A stretch of DNA of 32,712 bases from Paenibacillus sp. (GCA_031254035.1 JAIRVF010000084.1:1-32712), one strand, 5' to 3'; positions 16,147-23,771 are shown, counted from the stretch's first letter. Numbers and translations are program-made. The notes: a model not told the origin generated them from the letters alone.

Positions 16147-16798
16147 GAATTCCTCCCCATGATTTAATAATGAGCCCATTGCGCCGGCTTTTAGTTAAGT
16201 GCATAATGGATTCTCGGGTGTCATGATGATAAGAAAGCGCATTCAATAGCTGGTAATATTGCTGAATATCCTGCTGTCTACAGATCTTTTTCCCCTAATT
16301 CGTTCGCCACCACCCCCTTTAAAATAAGGAATATTATGTGCGATTATGTTATAAATTACTATTTTCTTGAAAACTACTATACTCTATTATATTTGCAAAT
16401 GTAAAGAATTTTTTAACGTATTAACTCAACTTTCGCAGAGGCAAAATTGGTTGATAAATTCCGGTCTAATACTTTATTTTCATCTGTCAACATAATTGAG
16501 ATTTAGTGAAACATTTAACGAAGAACGCTTCGCTGCGTGGAAGATCAATCCTTGCAATATCTTGGGGAATGCAAAGCATCTGAACTATGAGGTATGAATA
16601 TATCAGAAAACCAAATCGAAAAGACAAAGCGAAGACATCAGCCCGTAGACGTGCTGATGTCCTGTACATGTCTATAAATTGCAATACTCCAACTCTTTGT
16701 CGAGCGCGTCGAAACTAATCTCCTGTTTTAACACTTGTTTTAATTCATCGTTTAGATTAACCCTTCTAGTGGCAACTCGAGCCCAGTTGAGGTCGTTT
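16147..16798. other. Intergenic/decayed region upstream of the protease
   Basis: The protease-proximal part is AT-rich with no promoter I can fix; a cre-like sequence with two mismatches lies at about 16231-16244. A stem ACATCAGC/GCTGATGT at 16635-16660 could terminate transcripts. On the minus strand 16680-16798 encodes, in two frames, protein-like stretches (YGRDGFEYIETTSTGLE, then VNLNDELKQVLKQEISFDAL, ending at a stop near 16676) that look like the frameshifted C-terminal part of an unrecognised gene. Confidence 0.4.
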
Positions 16799-17143
16799 CT
16801 ATGTATTCAAAACCATCTCTACCATATATTTCTTCCAACTTTTCAACTTGAACTGCGGAATATTCAACTGCTCCAATAGTTGCTCAATAATGAGCGAGAA
16901 CTGTTCAAATGTATAAGAGAAATCGCTGATTGAGGGCATATTGCTGTACCCAAAACCGGGATAATCAGGCGCAATAAGGTAGAAGCGATCTGCAAGCAAA
17001 GGAAGAAGCTCCCTGAACATATGGGATGAACTAGGAAACCCGCGGAGAAGCACAAGTGCAGGATTTGAAGGTGAACCAGCCTCGCGATAAAAAACCGATA
17101 AGCCTTGTACCGTTGCATATTTGTAACGAACCCATTCCGACAT
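16799..17143 (-). pseudogene. Alpha/beta hydrolase, N-terminal fragment
   Basis: The ATG at 17143 follows GGAAGGAG by ten bases. Residues 1-100 match the N-terminal third of haloalkane-dehalogenase-like alpha/beta hydrolases: YREAGSP, LLRGFPSSSHMFRELLP, then LADRFYLIAPDYPGFGYS and FSYTFEQFSLIIEQLLEQLN. The fold continues for about 280-300 residues in relatives, but after NIPQF the sequence departs and stops. The nucleophile elbow and catalytic His are missing. In addition the oxyanion-hole motif usually read as HGFP is RGFP here. The gene is joined to an unrelated frame at about 16840, so this is the edge of a deletion. Confidence 0.75.
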
Positions 17144-17241
17144 TCGACATACACTCCTTCCCAACTGTCTTATAAAATGTATGAAGCTAGTAGGGATATA
17201 TACGATTGGATGCTTGCCTATGTCTGATTTCTTACAAAGTC

Positions 17242-18111
17242 TTACTTTTCTATTGGTTCTGTTAATTCTCTTCTAAGCAAAGCAATTTCATGTTTATACG
17301 GAGGGTTTTTGTATTTAATAGGTCCAAGGGATGGGGTTTCAAGCAGTTTAGGGAGATTAGAAAGTTGAGGATGGTGAACAATATAGTCCAAGGGATGCAG
17401 GCCTATAAATCCATGTCCGATATTCTCGTGACGATCTTTACGGGAGCCGCGTTCGTTCTTGGAATCATTAATGTGAAGCACTTTTAACCGATTAAGCCCA
17501 ATGATGCGATCGAACTGATCAAGCACGCCGTCAAAGTCATGGACAATATCGTATCCGGCATCATGAACGTGGCAAGTGTCCAAGCAAATTGAAAGACTCT
17601 CATTGTAAGTTACACCATCTATAATGCGAGCCAGTTCCTCAAAGCGAACACCACATTCCGTCCCTTTACCTGCCATTGTCTCTAACGAGATTTGAACCTT
17701 TTCATTCCGGGTAAGAACTTCATTTAGCCCCTTAATGATCTGGTTAAGTCCCTTGCCTACTCCTTCTCCAACGTGTGATCCGGGATGCATCACAATCTGT
17801 TCGGAACCTAATGCTTCCGTCCTGTCCATTTCATCGCGCATAAAGGCAATGCTATGACTGAATACTTGATTGTTCATGGAATTTGCCAAATTGACCAAAA
17901 AAGGAGCGTGAACAACAATATTGCTGATTCCCTGCTCTTTCATATGCGCATGCCCCTCTGATATTTTGTAATCAGAGATCGGTTTTCTTTTCGTATTTTG
18001 TGGAGCACCGGTGTATATCAGGAATGTATTTGCTCCATAAGAAGCAGCCTCTTTGCTGGCTTTAAGCAACATCTCCTTGCCGCCCATGGATACGTGACTT
18101 CCGATTAGCAT
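17242..18111 (-). CDS. nfo: Deoxyribonuclease IV (AP endonuclease, Nfo)
   Basis: The 289-residue protein is full length for endonuclease IV, a trinuclear-zinc TIM-barrel enzyme that cuts 5' of abasic sites in base excision repair. All nine expected metal ligands can be placed: H68, H109, E144, D178, H181, H213, D226, H228 and E258. The family signatures are clear: [34 protein letters not shown] and the H-x-N-D-S-K...H-x-N-I-G-x-G block. GGGGGATAATAC precedes the ATG. It is monocistronic with no repair genes beside it. Confidence 0.96.
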   Translation of the reverse strand: MLIGSHVSMGGKEMLLKASKEAASYGANTFLIYTGAPQNTKRKPISDYKISEGHAHMKEQGISNIVVHAPFLVNLANSMNNQVFSHSIAFMRDEMDRTEALGSEQIVMHPGSHVGEGVGKGLNQIIKGLNEVLTRNEKVQISLETMAGKGTECGVRFEELARIIDGVTYNESLSICLDTCHVHDAGYDIVHDFDGVLDQFDRIIGLNRLKVLHINDSKNERGSRKDRHENIGHGFIGLHPLDYIVHHPQLSNLPKLLETPSLGPIKYKNPPYKHEIALLRRELTEPIEK

Positions 18112-18484
18112 GTATTATCCCCCGAATTCCGCATTTCGTTAAAAAGAATATTTTCAGCGTTTACAGGAAGAGAGGATGTTATACATCAGGCAATAAGCAA
18201 CTGACAAACTGAAACGATGACGTTCGACCCTAGTCCACAACTCCCTATATGGCCCTTCTCCCTAAATTTCGCCTCACTTATGATACGGTTCACAGCTTAA
18301 TGGATGTCATCGAGCGGCTTTTAAAAAAAGTACGGCCAAAAGACAAAGTAGAAGGCAAAGGAGCTGCAGGCGCAACTCCTCTTTGCAATACAGCATATTA
18401 GAATGAGTCCGCTTGTTCTTCCACTACTTTTAAACTCACCGCGTTATTCAAAATTCCAACTGTAGAGATCTCCAGTGTGATTAC
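18112..18484. other. Intergenic region with a short open frame and a hairpin
   Basis: On the plus strand 18249-18401 encodes a 50-residue frame (MALLPKFRLTYDTVHSLMDV and on) without a ribosome site or recognised family; it may be a gene remnant. A stem with arms GCAAAGGAG and CTCCTCTTTGC at 18355-18386 is placed to terminate the Crp/Fnr gene ending at 18485. Confidence 0.4.
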
Positions 18485-19165
18485 TTAAGTTTCTTCTAGT
18501 AGTTGTTCGATTTTTTCAGCATGAATAGACAATTTTAAACCTTTTTTAATCAAACCATCTTTTTTAAGCTGATTAAGAATAGCGCTGGTCGTTTCTCGTG
18601 TAGAACCAATCATGTTTGCTATATCAGCATGTGTCAACTTCATATTGATGGTTTGCCATTCATTTATTCTATTCCCGGTTTTCTCACTTAATTTTAATAA
18701 TAAGTATATTAGACGGTATTTAACATCACCAAGAGCAATTTTCTCACTTAAGCTATAAACTTCTTTTAAACGATTGGAAAGTATATTTATAAACTTTAAT
18801 GCAATCTTGGGGTTCCTTTCAATAAATCCCTCAAAATCAGCCCTTCCAATCTTACATAAGTAAGTATCTGTCATTGCTTCAGCATAAACCTGATCATCTG
18901 TTAAAGATAGAGCGGATGTTTCTCCAAAAATATTACCGCTTGTTAAAACATCAACAGTAAACTGTTTTCCATGATGATTCATACGAAATAAGCGGACTTG
19001 ACCTTCCTTTAAAAAAAATAATGCTTCAATTGGCTTATCCGGAGATAATATAATCGTTCCTTTTTTAACAGGTTTCATCTCACTTAATTCATCGATCACT
19101 TTAAGATCGTCCATTGGTATTTCATCCAATAGACTAATTTGTGAAAGAAGTAATAACTTATCCAC
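18485..19165 (-). CDS. Crp/Fnr-family transcriptional regulator
   Basis: The start is a GTG at 19165 with AAGGG eleven bases upstream. The 226-residue protein has a cyclic-nucleotide-binding-type beta-roll (about 12-125; GNIFGETSALSL is the phosphate-binding-cassette-like turn), a long dimerisation helix, and a Crp-type HTH (about 165-220) with recognition helix GSTRETTSAILNQLKKDGLI. The E of the cassette is present, but the Arg-Ser pair for cAMP is not (SALSL), so another signal is likely. There is no Fnr-type N-terminal cysteine cluster. It neighbours a peroxiredoxin-like gene and an OsmC gene, and a matching palindrome lies between those two, which suggests they are its targets. Confidence 0.92.
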   Translation of the reverse strand: MDKLLLLSQISLLDEIPMDDLKVIDELSEMKPVKKGTIILSPDKPIEALFFLKEGQVRLFRMNHHGKQFTVDVLTSGNIFGETSALSLTDDQVYAEAMTDTYLCKIGRADFEGFIERNPKIALKFINILSNRLKEVYSLSEKIALGDVKYRLIYLLLKLSEKTGNRINEWQTINMKLTHADIANMIGSTRETTSAILNQLKKDGLIKKGLKLSIHAEKIEQLLEET

Positions 19166-19198
19166 TTAAAATCAGCCCTTCATACTATTTTTATTTTC

Positions 19199-19204
19199 AT
19201 TATA
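19199..19204 (-). promoter_or_regulatory. Candidate -10 box for the Crp/Fnr regulator gene
   Basis: TATAAT on the minus strand lies 34 bases upstream of the GTG start. No good -35 is found 17 bases upstream. Confidence 0.4.
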
Positions 19205-19284
19205 ATTGTCCCTATATTAGCCCCACATTCAGCAAGCTCGCTAATAAGATACTCCAAGTTTTATCACCTCGAGTAAAATATAAA

Positions 19285-19305
19285 CCATGTACTTATAGTA
19301 CATGG
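19285..19305. promoter_or_regulatory. Perfect palindrome CCATGTAC-N5-GTACATGG upstream of the Crp/Fnr gene
   Basis: Eight-base arms flank TTATA. It lies between the peroxiredoxin-like stop codon and the regulator gene and could be an operator for autoregulation or an RNA stem. No U-tract follows on the minus strand, which argues against a terminator. Confidence 0.5.
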
Positions 19306-19380
19306 CCAATTGTTTCTCTATTTAAAGGTACCAAGCTCCAAGACTCATTAAAGGAATTGCTCTTTTCTAGAATCAAAAAA

Positions 19381-19932
19381 TTAATAACGATCATGCGAAG
19401 ATGTTCCGCTGATAAATTCCTCTATGTCTTCAAACGGAATGTGATCCCCAATATGTGAACCGTAAAACGCTTTTCTAATCGTAAAATTTTCGTCTATTAA
19501 GAAATCGGCGGGTACAGTTTTCATGTCCCCCTCGGCCTTTCCCGGATAAAAACCTTTTTGAATAGCTTCTTTGGTAGATTTCGACGCTAATCCTTTGAGT
19601 AATTTAAGAAATGATGATTCAACCCCGTATTGCTTGTACATTTTTTTGTCAGGATCAGCAATAATGGGAAAAGGACAATCCTGCCTATCCATGAATTCCA
19701 ACATGCTTTCATTTGGTGATTGGAAAAAGGATATTAATTCTAAGTTATTTTCCTTATACAAAGGATACTTTTGGATCATTTTATTAATTCTTAAATTACA
19801 TAGTGGGCATGATTGATAACGGTAAAATGATAATAAAATTTTTTTGTTTTTATATTCTTTGGTATTGATTACATTACCATAAACGTCTGTTAATGAGAAA
19901 TGCTTAGCTTTGTTTCCAGCTCTTAATTTCAC
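19381..19932 (-). CDS. Peroxiredoxin-like (AhpC/TSA, thioredoxin-fold) protein
   Basis: The start is set at the GTG at 19932 because GGAGAGAG lies nine bases upstream and the fold begins at KLRAGNKAKHFSLTDVYGN; an ATG at 19968 would add 12 residues. The 183-residue protein has the thioredoxin-fold pattern with the CxxC site in FYRYQSCPLCNLRI (residues about 45-58), the segment ISFFQSPNE, then FPIIADPDKKMYKQYGV and a C-terminal strand PADFLIDENFTIRKAFYG. This matches the peroxiredoxin-like family with SCPLC, thought to reduce peroxides or disulfides; the substrate is not established. It is upstream of the Crp/Fnr gene on the same strand and divergent from osmC. Confidence 0.85.
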   Translation of the reverse strand: MKLRAGNKAKHFSLTDVYGNVINTKEYKNKKILLSFYRYQSCPLCNLRINKMIQKYPLYKENNLELISFFQSPNESMLEFMDRQDCPFPIIADPDKKMYKQYGVESSFLKLLKGLASKSTKEAIQKGFYPGKAEGDMKTVPADFLIDENFTIRKAFYGSHIGDHIPFEDIEEFISGTSSHDRY

Positions 19933-20152
19933 AATGAAACTCTCTCCATTCCATTTATTTGCTTTCATTATTGTTCCAATTTTGTATATAATCAATTTCA
20001 GTCTTACGTTTCCCTTCGGGTCCTGCAGCATGCTAGCTCTTAACGTTGGCTTTTCTAATGCTAATTTAGGCTCAACAAACGATCCGTAACCGCAGCGGTC
20101 ACCTCGCACGATGTCAACCACTAGTTTTTGTTTTGAGCCCTAATTTACACAC

Positions 20153-20158
20153 ATTATA
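20153..20158 (-). promoter_or_regulatory. Candidate -10 box of the peroxiredoxin-like gene
   Basis: TATAAT on the minus strand has no matching -35, but the Crp/Fnr-type palindrome at 20182-20199 is centred about 35 bp upstream of it, close to class II activator geometry. Confidence 0.45.
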
Positions 20159-20181
20159 TTATCTTAATTAACAATTAGAAT

Positions 20182-20199
20182 ATGTAAGCTGCATTACAT
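20182..20199. promoter_or_regulatory. Crp/Fnr-type operator between the peroxiredoxin-like and osmC genes
   Basis: ATGTAAGCTGCATTACAT is an inverted repeat with perfect 6-base arms and a 6-base centre, the spacing of CRP/FNR sites (TGTGA-N6-TCACA type). It lies between divergent -10 boxes (TATAAT 20153-20158 minus; TATACA 20218-20223 plus), about 30-35 bp from each. Confidence 0.6.
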
Positions 20200-20256
20200 A
20201 AATAATAAGACACAAGGTATACAAATAAAGTACATCTACATTAGGAGGTAATCATT

Positions 20257-20697
20257 ATGGCTAATAAAAAAATCGTTCGTATCACTGGTGAATCTGCAGG
20301 GATGAAATCTGTGCTAAAGACTGGAAACCATACAATTACAATTGACGAACCTGCATCCATGGGAGGAAAAGACGAAGGCCCAAACCCGTTGGCAACTCTA
20401 TTATTCGCACTTGCAGGTTGTGAAAATGTCATTGCGAACTTAGTAGCAAAAGAACTCAAATTTGATTTACAAGGGATTGAATTTGAAATTAAAGGAATCT
20501 TGGATCCAAGAGGCCTAATGGGAGATCCAAATGTAAAGCCTTATTTCGAAAAGGTATCTGTACATGCGAAAGTAAAAACAGCTGAATCTCAAGAGCGAAT
20601 TGACGAATTACAAAGAATTACAGACGAACGCTGCCCTGTATACACTACTCTAGAAGCAGCCGGAATTGAATTAGAAGCTGTTTGGACAAAGGCATAA
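20257..20697 (+). CDS. OsmC-family peroxiredoxin/redox protein
   Basis: A strong site (AGGAGG, 20243-20248) precedes the ATG. The 146-residue protein is full length for OsmC/YhfA-type proteins, with the two active-site cysteines C55 (ALAGCENV) and C126 (DERCPVY), which reduce organic hydroperoxides with dihydrolipoyl-type electron donors. The substrate-side motif EGPNPLATLLFALAGC is typical of the YhfA-like branch. It is divergent from the peroxiredoxin-like gene and likely controlled through the shared palindrome. A terminator follows at once. Confidence 0.92.
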   Translation: MANKKIVRITGESAGMKSVLKTGNHTITIDEPASMGGKDEGPNPLATLLFALAGCENVIANLVAKELKFDLQGIEFEIKGILDPRGLMGDPNVKPYFEKVSVHAKVKTAESQERIDELQRITDERCPVYTTLEAAGIELEAVWTKA

Positions 20698-20703
20698 ATT
20701 AGA

Positions 20704-20733
20704 AAAGGCTCGCTTGTTTATAGCGAGCTTTTT
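20704..20733 (+). terminator. Terminator of osmC
   Basis: GCTCGCT (20708-20714) pairs with AGCGAGC (20722-20728), A-rich before and TTTTTC after: a classic intrinsic terminator. Confidence 0.85.
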
Positions 20734-20860
20734 CTATACATCTAAGTGAACTGATACCTCTTATTCACCGTATCAATAATATGCTTTAGCTGCCATGCCA
20801 TCTTACCGTGATATGAAAAAATTAAATTATGTTCAAAACCCCATTTTTCGCCGTGACTTG

Positions 20861-20880
20861 TGATACGGTTCTCCGTATCA
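20861..20880. repeat. Perfect hairpin TGATACGG-N4-CCGTATCA
   Basis: Eight-base perfect arms with a four-base loop (TTCT) lie between the osmC and MBL terminators. No T-tract follows on the minus strand; its role is unknown. Confidence 0.5.
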
Positions 20881-20897
20881 TGAAAAAAGCGAAAGAT

Positions 20898-20921
20898 AAA
20901 GACACCCTGACAGGTGCCTTT
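20898..20921 (-). terminator. Terminator of the metallo-beta-lactamase-fold gene
   Basis: On the minus strand AAAGGCACC pairs with GGTGTCTTT (one mismatch) around a six-base loop, followed by ATCTTTCGCTTTTTT. Confidence 0.7.
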
Positions 20922-20978
20922 TCTAGGAACGGTTATCCCGCTTAGAATTTACTTTTTCAAACAGTGTTGCTTGTTGTC

Positions 20979-21923
20979 TCATCTGTTGTTTTGAACAAGC
21001 ATACTGTTATAGAGCCAGCGAAAGTTCCATCTGAAATACTGGGGCAGATGCCAATCCTCATAGCCTTTTAATACCCCTTGTTTCAACCAGTAAGACTCCG
21101 ATTCTCCGCTTGCTACAGCTTCAGAAACATAAGCGATCATTTCCTCCAAAAAGCGTATGACATCTGTGATACGATCCGAGTTAGACACATCCCCGTGTCC
21201 CGGAACGATAGTATTGACCTTACGATCTTTTTGGATGCGTTTAAGAATGCGAATCCAAGCGTATGGATTACCGTATGGCATAACTGGAATTGTCTTCGTC
21301 GATATTAAATCACCTGCGATCAGAGTTTGCTCTTCTGGAACGTACACAACAGCATCACTTAAAGAATGACCGCCTCCATAACATAAAACTTCAATAGACC
21401 GCTTTGTTCCTTGAATTACGAGTTTATCTTCAAAAGTTATCGTAGGTATCACCCTGCAAAGGGAAGGAATGGAATTATACAGGGCTCGCTGTACGGAAAT
21501 ATCATAGTCGATTTCGGTTAGCATGTGGGGATTTCCTTGCTGTGAACGTACATGATTTAGGCTAGTTATTAACTTTTGAATGTTTTGTTGCATGAGATCA
21601 ATATTCATTTTGCCCATATCAGCTAGCAAATCTCTGGTCCAAACAGTAGATATAAATTCGCTATTCATAAATTCCTGATTTCCGTTGACATGATCTCCAT
21701 GAAAATGTGTATTGACTACATATTTAACCGGTTTGTTTGTTAACTGTTCAGCAGTGTGACGTAACAAAGCACCAGACTGCGGTAGATTAGTCGTATCCAC
21801 TACTACGGTTATATCGCCAAGATCAATTATTGCTGCATTCCCCAGAGAACCACTGCCTGGAACCGAAATAGCTCCCCAAATACCTTCTGATGCTTGTTGA
21901 ATCGTAAAATATTTATTATTCAT
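20979..21923 (-). CDS. Metallo-beta-lactamase-fold hydrolase
   Basis: The 314-residue protein carries the full dinuclear metal site: H73, H75, D77, H78 in NTHFHGDH, a histidine in YGGGHSLSD, the aspartate in IAGDLIS, and a last histidine in VPGHGD. The length and the C-terminal helical part (about 250-314) suggest a small-molecule hydrolase or detoxifying enzyme rather than a ribonuclease; no signal peptide is present, so it is cytoplasmic. The substrate cannot be named. GGGAGGGG precedes the ATG. It is divergent from a merR gene and its promoter has a MerR-style 19-bp spacer with a palindrome, so it is probably the regulator's main target. Confidence 0.9.
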   Translation of the reverse strand: MNNKYFTIQQASEGIWGAISVPGSGSLGNAAIIDLGDITVVVDTTNLPQSGALLRHTAEQLTNKPVKYVVNTHFHGDHVNGNQEFMNSEFISTVWTRDLLADMGKMNIDLMQQNIQKLITSLNHVRSQQGNPHMLTEIDYDISVQRALYNSIPSLCRVIPTITFEDKLVIQGTKRSIEVLCYGGGHSLSDAVVYVPEEQTLIAGDLISTKTIPVMPYGNPYAWIRILKRIQKDRKVNTIVPGHGDVSNSDRITDVIRFLEEMIAYVSEAVASGESESYWLKQGVLKGYEDWHLPQYFRWNFRWLYNSMLVQNNR

Positions 21924-21963
21924 TGTTATACCCCTCCCACGCTTGTTGCTTCCTGTAATTCTA

Positions 21964-21994
21964 TTAGTAACTTTAACTTACAAGTTAGAGTCAA
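21964..21994 (-). promoter_or_regulatory. MerR-type promoter of the MBL-fold gene
   Basis: On the minus strand -35 TTGACT (21989-21994) and -10 TACTAA (21964-21969) are separated by 19 bp. The spacer holds the palindrome TAACTTACAAGTTA (21974-21987, 6-bp arms). Over-long spacers with a central dyad are the hallmark of promoters bent into activity by MerR-family proteins. Confidence 0.7.
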
Positions 21995-22043
21995 CTAGAA
22001 GTCAAGTAATTTTATAAGACATCGTTAGGGGCGATTGCGCATA

Positions 22044-22074
22044 TTGATTTTGTGTTAACTACAAGCAGTATAAT
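22044..22074 (+). promoter_or_regulatory. Promoter of the merR gene with 19-bp spacer
   Basis: TTGATT (22044-22049) and TATAAT (22069-22074) are 19 bp apart, 40 bases upstream of the merR ATG. The dyad in the spacer is imperfect. Confidence 0.55.
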
Positions 22075-22113
22075 AGTTTTCAATATTAGCATAATGGGAG
22101 GGGAAGAAAGCGA

Positions 22114-22527
22114 ATGCTTACAATCAGTCAGGTATCAGAAAAAACGGGATTAACTCCTTATACGATTCGTTATTATGAAAAAATCGGGGTCTTACATGAA
22201 CCCAAGCGTAGGAGTGGAGGGGCACGTGTCTACAAAGAAAGCGAAGTGTCGTACATTCAATGTCTAAATAAATTGAAAAAATTGGGCTTATCGCTTGAAG
22301 AGATCACAGAATTTACTCGTGAGGGCTGCGTGATGGATAAAGTTCAACAAGGGGAGAGTCTTTCTAATTATACGCCTACCTTAGAAAAACGAATTGAAAT
22401 CCCTGAGAAGCATTTGATAGGGCTGGAAGCTAGGCGGCAAGAAATTGATGACATTATTTCTCTCACCGAAGAGAAACTTGCTTTATACCAAGAACTTACA
22501 AAAGAAGTCATAGTAGATACTAGGTAA
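22114..22527 (+). CDS. MerR-family transcriptional regulator
   Basis: The 137-residue protein has a MerR winged HTH (residues 1-70: LTISQVSEKTGLTPYTIRYYEKIGVL, then the ARVYKESEVSYIQCLNKLKKLGLSLEEI wing) and a dimerisation coiled coil (about 80-125). There is one cysteine in the hinge (REGCVMD) and no metal-binding C-terminal loop, so it belongs with the small-molecule or thiol-stress sensing MerR proteins. GGGAGGGG precedes the ATG. It is divergent from the MBL-fold hydrolase. The last codons (VDTR and stop) fall within the 118-bp repeat beginning at 22511, so the native C-terminus may have been changed by arrival of that repeat. Confidence 0.93.
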   Translation: MLTISQVSEKTGLTPYTIRYYEKIGVLHEPKRRSGGARVYKESEVSYIQCLNKLKKLGLSLEEITEFTREGCVMDKVQQGESLSNYTPTLEKRIEIPEKHLIGLEARRQEIDDIISLTEEKLALYQELTKEVIVDTR

Positions 22528-22628
22528 TACCGGTGTGGACTTGCATGAACACTGTAGGGTGTTTGATGTAGAAAATCAAACACCCCATACATCTTCTGCT
22601 ATGTAACTCTGGATTTCCTTCTGATACA
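22511..22628. repeat. 118-bp repeat, copy 1
   Basis: This segment recurs at 27956-28073 in the same orientation with three mismatches. It carries a perfect 11-bp stem GGGTGTTTGAT/ATCAAACACCC (22557-22585, 7-base loop). Similarity stops abruptly at both ends. It overlaps the merR 3' end on the left and abuts a truncated ATPase frame on the right. No terminal inverted repeat or target duplication was recognised. Confidence 0.9.
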
Positions 22629-23150
22629 CTTTTTTTTCGTTGAAAGTATAAGCCGACATATTCAATTCTTCAACATTATATTTTTCCTAAGTTTAATTAT
22701 TAAACTTTCTAACAGTTCATACCATCTTAATGCATGTACTGATGGACTTTGACAATCCATAAATACATAAAATCCACCTTTAGTCGATTGTTCTCATTAA
22801 TGCATATAAAACAGATGTTTTACCTATTTTCCGTAATCCAAATAATCCACCTTGCTCGCCGCCTATATATTTTGAATAAAACTCTTGAACTATTTTTTTC
22901 TCCCGAAAAAATAACTATCATTTCTAATTGGAGATTCTATAGCAAACAAATCTCTACTATAAAAATATTCCCGGAGTTTATTTTCAACACCCTCTTGGGT
23001 AATCTTTCTTTTAATAAATTCATCGTATGTAAATGGAACAATTAAAAGGTTGGAGTTATAATCTGTATTCTTAAATTTTTCAGTTCTTGAAAATGTAACA
23101 CCAAAAAATTCGGCTAGATTACGAACAATCTTTTTCTCAATATCAAGCAT
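22629..23150 (-). pseudogene. P-loop ATPase fragment with several frameshifts
   Basis: From an ATG at 23150 (no ribosome site) the first frame encodes an N-terminal domain ending in SPIRNDSYFFGR. A one-base loss in a seven-base homopolymer (22893-22899) breaks it; the next frame gives IVQEFYSKYIGGEQGGLFGLRKIGKTSVLYAL with Walker A GLRKIGKTS. Two more shifts follow (near 22785 and 22690): FYVFMDCQSPSVHALRWYEL, then NVEELNMSAYTFNEKK. The rest is cut off by the 118-bp repeat at 22628. The pattern R-x-D-S-Y-F-F-G-R followed by G-L-R-x-I-G-K-T-S is typical of stand-alone AAA-type ATPases often found in accessory or defence regions. No Walker B or nuclease part remains. Confidence 0.65.
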
Positions 23151-23242
23151 TGGTTACTAAATCAGTAAGCATGGTGGAGGTCGGGGGATATCGCTTACCC
23201 ACTTGGATCACTTTGATTTAACAAGAGCCAGAATGCAGAAAA

Positions 23243-23275
23243 GAACCTGACGAAATTCATGATTCCGTCAGGTTC
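23243..23275 (-). terminator. Terminator of the HxlR gene
   Basis: GAACCTGACG and CGTCAGGTTC form a perfect 10-bp stem with a 13-base loop; the minus strand continues with TTTTCT. Confidence 0.8.
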
Positions 23276-23380
23276 ACCGTAACATCTATAGAGCAAAATC
23301 GAAAGGCATCCGCTATTTACAGATTTTCTTCGCTATTGATCCAAATACCTCGGTCAGACAATCGAAGATCCGAGTAATCC

Positions 23381-23716
23381 TCACCTATCGTTTGAGGCCG
23401 CACTGTGTTCTTTACCCCATGTGCACAGCACTTCCAGCACAGGCATCAGCGTCAAGCCTTTGGGCGATAATGCATATTCAACCTTTGGCGGGACTTGCGG
23501 ATACTCTGTGCGTACAAGCAGGTTGTCAGCTTCCAATTCTTTTAATTGGGAACTAAGCATTTTGTGTGTGATATTTCCCAACGCCCGCTTCAGTTCGCCA
23601 TAGCGAAGAATCTCTTTTTTCCATAGCCAGAACAAAATATGCATTTTCCATTTTCCATGAATTAATGAGATTGCATAAGAAAATGGCACAACATTAACTT
23701 CCTCTTGATTTTCCAC
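23381..23716 (-). CDS. HxlR-family transcriptional regulator
   Basis: The start is a GTG at 23716, preceded by AAGGAG. The 111-residue protein is a complete winged helix: ISLIHGKWKMHILFWLW, the Y-GELKRAL-NITHKMLSSQLKELE recognition region, and the wing VPPKVEYALSPKGLTL. Proteins of this family sense electrophiles or disulfide stress and repress divergent enzymes. There is no conserved N-terminal Cys (as in YodB C6), so redox sensing by that mechanism is not supported. It is divergent from the Old Yellow Enzyme gene, its likely target. Confidence 0.92.
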   Translation of the reverse strand: MENQEEVNVVPFSYAISLIHGKWKMHILFWLWKKEILRYGELKRALGNITHKMLSSQLKELEADNLLVRTEYPQVPPKVEYALSPKGLTLMPVLEVLCTWGKEHSAASNDR

Positions 23717-23730
23717 CTTTACTCTCCTTT

Positions 23731-23771
23731 TAGATAGTATCTACCTTTTAAGTGCATACTATACGAATAGT
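23731..23771. promoter_or_regulatory. Overlapping palindromes between HxlR and OYE genes
   Basis: TAGATA-G-TATCTA (23731-23743), TAGTAT-N15-ATACTA (23735-23761) and ACTAT-N4-ATAGT (23758-23771) overlap. Repeated ACTAT/ATAGT half-sites suit a dimeric winged-helix repressor acting on both genes. Confidence 0.45.

Noticed and set aside
16231..16244. cre-like catabolite box upstream of the protease
   Set aside because: Two mismatches to consensus and no promoter to anchor it.
16487..16684. 65-codon minus-strand frame with a protein-like stretch
   Set aside because: No ribosome site or recognised family, and part of the frame is a stem-loop; at most a remnant, so described only as part of the intergenic region.
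20821..20940. Plus-strand frame starting MFKTPFFAVTCDTV that resembles the 18249 frame (shared DTV and similar bases around TGATACGGTT)
   Set aside because: The shared stretch is about 20 bases with mismatches, and here it is part of the hairpin/terminator region. Too short to call a repeat family.
22368..22592. Minus-strand frame beginning MYGVFDFLHQTPYSV in repeat copy 1
   Set aside because: It is antisense to merR and runs through the hairpin; no ribosome site, and the frame in copy 2 has no matching continuation.
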